Shown: one piece after another, positions 6,652 to 8,895 of the stretch
Position numbering within the stretch: position 1 is the stretch's first letter
Layout: each line of letters opens with the position of its first letter
DNA from: Candidatus Kapaibacterium sp.
Lineage (GTDB): Bacteria > Bacteroidota > Ignavibacteria > Kapaibacteriales > UBA2268
Direction of reading: 5' to 3'
Assembly (NCBI GenBank): GCA_030835065.1
Contig: JAUQWR010000238.1
Coordinates: 1 to 8,895 of the forward strand
DNA: 8,895 nucleotides
The notes under the pieces: model-generated
What the model was told of the DNA's origin: nothing
The model's input: only the letters and a program-made list of their open reading frames with translations
Databases searched by the model: none
Translations under genes and position numbers: made by a program

Positions 6652-7854
6652 ATGACTCTTATTAATGATATAAATGACAATAAAAACAAGCAAAAACGAG
6701 TTATTACTATTCTAGGCTCTACCGGATCTATTGGTATTCAAACTTTAGATGTTTTAAATTCTTTGCATAATGAATTTAAAATTGCTTTCCTTACTGTTAA
6801 TAAAAATATTGACCTTCTCGAAGAACAAGCTATGCTTTTCAATCCTATTGGTGTAGCAATCAGAGATGAGGATGCATATTATAAATTCAAAGATAATACA
6901 TCTTTCAAAGGCAAAATTCTTTGCGGTGAAGAAGGAATTATCGAAGCTGCATGTTTCGATGAAAACGATCTGGTGCTTTCTGCTCTTGTCGGTTTCTCTG
7001 GTGTAGTGCCTACTCTTAATGCTATCAAACACAAAAAAAACATTGCATTGGCGAATAAAGAAACTTTAGTTTCTGCCGGCTCTATAATCACAAAAGCGGC
7101 TAAAGCCAACAATGTAGAGCTACTTGCTGTGGATAGCGAGCATAGTGCTGTATTGCAAAGCATCGTGGGCGAAAGCAAAAACTCTATTGAAAAAATAATT
7201 CTTACTGCTTCAGGCGGTCCTTTTAGAAACACTGCTAAAGATCAGTTCGTCAATCTAACTGTCAGACAAGCTCTGAATCATCCTAATTGGTCGATGGGAA
7301 GTAAAATTACTATCGATTCTGCAACTATGATGAACAAAGGTTTTGAAGTAATCGAAGCTTATTGGCTGTTCGATCTTGGATTAGATAAAATCGACGTTTT
7401 GATTCATCCGCAAAGTATTATTCATTCATTAGTTCAATTTGTAGATGGATCTGTCAAAGCTCAATTAGGATTGCCTGATATGAGAATTCCTATTTCTTAT
7501 GCATTGACTTATCCTAATAGATTAAAATACAATTTCCCCAGACTCGACTTAAGCGAAATAGGTAATTTAAACTTTTCAAAACCCGATTTAGTAAAATTCC
7601 CATGTTTGGGATTTGCTTACGAATCTTTGAGAATTGGTGGCTCAGCTCCTTCTGTTGTCAATGCTGCCAACGAAGTAGCTGTCGAGGCTTTTCTTAAAGA
7701 ACAAATAAGATTTGTCGATATAGCAGAATGTATCGAGTCTGCTCTTAAGTCCATTCAAATTGTTGAGGATGATAATATTGAAGCAATAATTGAAACGGAC
7801 AAAGAAACAAGAATTTTTACCGATAATTATATAAAACATTATTTAACTAATTGA
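6652..7854 (+). CDS. dxr: 1-deoxy-D-xylulose-5-phosphate reductoisomerase
   Basis: The 400-residue product converts 1-deoxy-D-xylulose 5-phosphate to 2-C-methyl-D-erythritol 4-phosphate with NADPH. This is the committed step of the MEP isoprenoid pathway, in the cytoplasm. GSTGSIG (22-28) is the NADPH-binding loop, and ANKETLVSAG starts at residue 134. VDSEHSAVLQ carries the metal ligands Asp161 and Glu163, and ASGGPFR follows. HPNWSMG begins at His210, and MNKGFEVIEA holds Asn228, Lys229, Glu232 and Glu235, which match the E. coli active-site set. Length is typical. About 16 residues of Asn/Lys-rich leader precede the Rossmann fold, and no better start lies within it. The ATG follows the RNase G stop by 16 bp, with a weak GGA five bases upstream, and the stop lies 11 bp before rseP. 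Confidence 0.97.
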   Translation: MTLINDINDNKNKQKRVITILGSTGSIGIQTLDVLNSLHNEFKIAFLTVNKNIDLLEEQAMLFNPIGVAIRDEDAYYKFKDNTSFKGKILCGEEGIIEAACFDENDLVLSALVGFSGVVPTLNAIKHKKNIALANKETLVSAGSIITKAAKANNVELLAVDSEHSAVLQSIVGESKNSIEKIILTASGGPFRNTAKDQFVNLTVRQALNHPNWSMGSKITIDSATMMNKGFEVIEAYWLFDLGLDKIDVLIHPQSIIHSLVQFVDGSVKAQLGLPDMRIPISYALTYPNRLKYNFPRLDLSEIGNLNFSKPDLVKFPCLGFAYESLRIGGSAPSVVNAANEVAVEAFLKEQIRFVDIAECIESALKSIQIVEDDNIEAIIETDKETRIFTDNYIKHYLTN

Positions 7855-7865
7855 TTTGGGTCGAA

Positions 7866-8895
7866 ATGGGATTCATCAGCGATATCTTTTATTTTGTAAT
7901 TGTAATCGGCATTTTAGTGCTGATTCATGAATTAGGGCATTTTTTAGCAGCCAGATTATCAGGAATGAGAGCCGATATTTTCTGTATCGGTATGGGTTAC
8001 CGTCTGTTCGGTTATCATAAAAAAGTTGGCTTTAAATTTGGCAAGCTCCCCGATGATTTTGAATATGATGGCAATACTGATTATAGAGTTGCTTTGTTCC
8101 CTATTGGCGGTTATGTCAAAATTGCCGGTATGGTTGATGAAAGTATGGATACCGAATTTACTTCCGGTCCGGCTCAACCTTGGGAATTCAGATCGAAAAA
8201 TGCTTTCTTTAAAATTTTCGTATTGGCTGCTGGCGTTATCATGAACTTCGTTCTTGCTATCGCTATTTTTGCCGGTATCATCTTTTTTAATGGCGAGCAA
8301 TCCTACAAAACTACTACCATTGGTTACATTCCCAACAACTCATTAGCTAAAAATATCGGTCTGCAGTCTGGTGATAAAGTTATTTCTATAAATGGCGAAA
8401 AAATTTATACTTGGAATTCTTTTATCGATCATTTTGCTACTAAAGATTTTGGCGCTTCCAGAGAAATTGTTGTACTACGCAATGGTAGCGAACAAAAGCT
8501 TAGCTTGCAAGGCAAAGAACTTATTAGGGCACTCGCAGACAAAAAATCTATTGGATTAGTTCCTGACCATATAAACCCTATAATCTTGGATGTGTTGGGT
8601 GGAAAAGCTGCAGCTAAAGCTGGTTTAAAAGGTGGAGATACTATTAAATTTGTTAATGGCGAAAAAATCAATTCCATGAGCGAGTTTATTGATATTCTTA
8701 AATCTCACCCTTCAAAAAAACTTGAAATGGTTTGGAGCTCTAATGGAACCATTAAGACTGACAGCTTGCTTACCGATGATAAAGGAACTATCGGTGTTCA
8801 AATTTCTGAATCTTATAATGGTCCGGTCGAAAAAATTGAATATAATATAGCTCAAGCAATTGGATATGGATTCAATCAAACAATCGAATCTGTAG
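7866..8895 (+). CDS. rseP: RIP metalloprotease RseP, site-2 protease (C-terminus cut by window edge)
   Basis: The frame is open for 343 codons from ATG 7866 to the right edge. RseP is an inner-membrane zinc protease that cleaves transmembrane segments. In E. coli these include the anti-sigma factor RseA and leftover signal peptides; its target here is unknown. The first transmembrane helix (about 7-30) contains the zinc-binding HELGH (His21, Glu22, His25). The membrane-associated loop FPIGGYVKIAGM (78-89) is characteristic, and a second helix spans about 114-141. Two PDZ domains follow at roughly 148-215 (IGLQSGDKVISING) and 236-300 (AGLKGGDTIKFVNGE). The C-terminal helices, including the LDG region, lie beyond the window. 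Two PDZ domains match E. coli RseP rather than single-PDZ site-2 proteases. It follows dxr by 11 bp; dxr and rseP also lie close together in E. coli. Confidence 0.95.
   Translation, partial: MGFISDIFYFVIVIGILVLIHELGHFLAARLSGMRADIFCIGMGYRLFGYHKKVGFKFGKLPDDFEYDGNTDYRVALFPIGGYVKIAGMVDESMDTEFTSGPAQPWEFRSKNAFFKIFVLAAGVIMNFVLAIAIFAGIIFFNGEQSYKTTTIGYIPNNSLAKNIGLQSGDKVISINGEKIYTWNSFIDHFATKDFGASREIVVLRNGSEQKLSLQGKELIRALADKKSIGLVPDHINPIILDVLGGKAAAKAGLKGGDTIKFVNGEKINSMSEFIDILKSHPSKKLEMVWSSNGTIKTDSLLTDDKGTIGVQISESYNGPVEKIEYNIAQAIGYGFNQTIESV

Noticed and set aside
6879..7232. Minus-strand frame of 117 codons inside dxr
   Set aside because: It is antisense to the conserved catalytic core of dxr and has no recognisable features.
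7959..8300. Minus-strand frame of 113 codons, and a plus-strand frame at 8026-8244, inside rseP
   Set aside because: Both overlap the HELGH-containing rseP frame, which is clearly the real one and simply lacks a stop before the window edge.
529..8895. Defence system, toxin-antitoxin pair, prophage or insertion sequence
   Set aside because: No transposase, integrase, nuclease-defence or toxin-like gene is seen; every long frame is a housekeeping or signalling gene or the one unknown secreted protein.

Overview
The window is AT-rich (about two thirds A+T by eye), tightly packed with genes and mostly chromosomal housekeeping. I see no mobile element, CRISPR array, tRNA or rRNA. Several signs point to the Bacteroidota/Chlorobiota/Ignavibacteria-Kapabacteria side of bacteria. 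Most starts lack a clear Shine-Dalgarno sequence. TAATTTTG boxes fitting the Bacteroidota TAnnTTTG promoter element lie upstream of two genes. The RNase G S1 domain is enlarged in the place where Bacteroidota RNase G proteins, as I recall them, also carry an insertion. The phylum is an inference with moderate confidence.

Left part, minus strand (about 3914 down to 1): mazG (NTP pyrophosphohydrolase) comes first. After a 145-bp gap with an AT-rich hairpin comes a large membrane-anchored signalling protein of 842 aa. It has two N-terminal transmembrane segments, a very long Glu/Pro/Val linker, two GAF domains and a C-terminal GGDEF-like domain. That last domain has lost its signature motif and metal ligand but keeps an RxxD I-site-like motif. 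A MauE/DoxX-type membrane protein with a CGCF dicysteine motif starts 8 bp after its stop codon and runs off the left edge.

Centre (3915-4973): an AT-rich divergent intergenic region holds candidate promoters facing both ways. It is followed by one unrecognised secreted protein of 196 aa. A leader region then carries a weak inverted repeat and a striking 15-pair RNA hairpin just upstream of the RNase G gene.

Right part, plus strand (4974-8895): RNase G, dxr (second step of the MEP isoprenoid pathway) and rseP (site-2 intramembrane protease, cut by the right edge) are separated by only 16 and 11 bp and very probably form one operon covering RNA decay, isoprenoid precursor synthesis and envelope proteolysis.

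I found no clearly new multi-gene system. The best leads are the degenerate GGDEF protein as a possible c-di-GMP receptor, the hairpin before the RNase G gene as a possible autoregulatory leader, and the orphan secreted protein.
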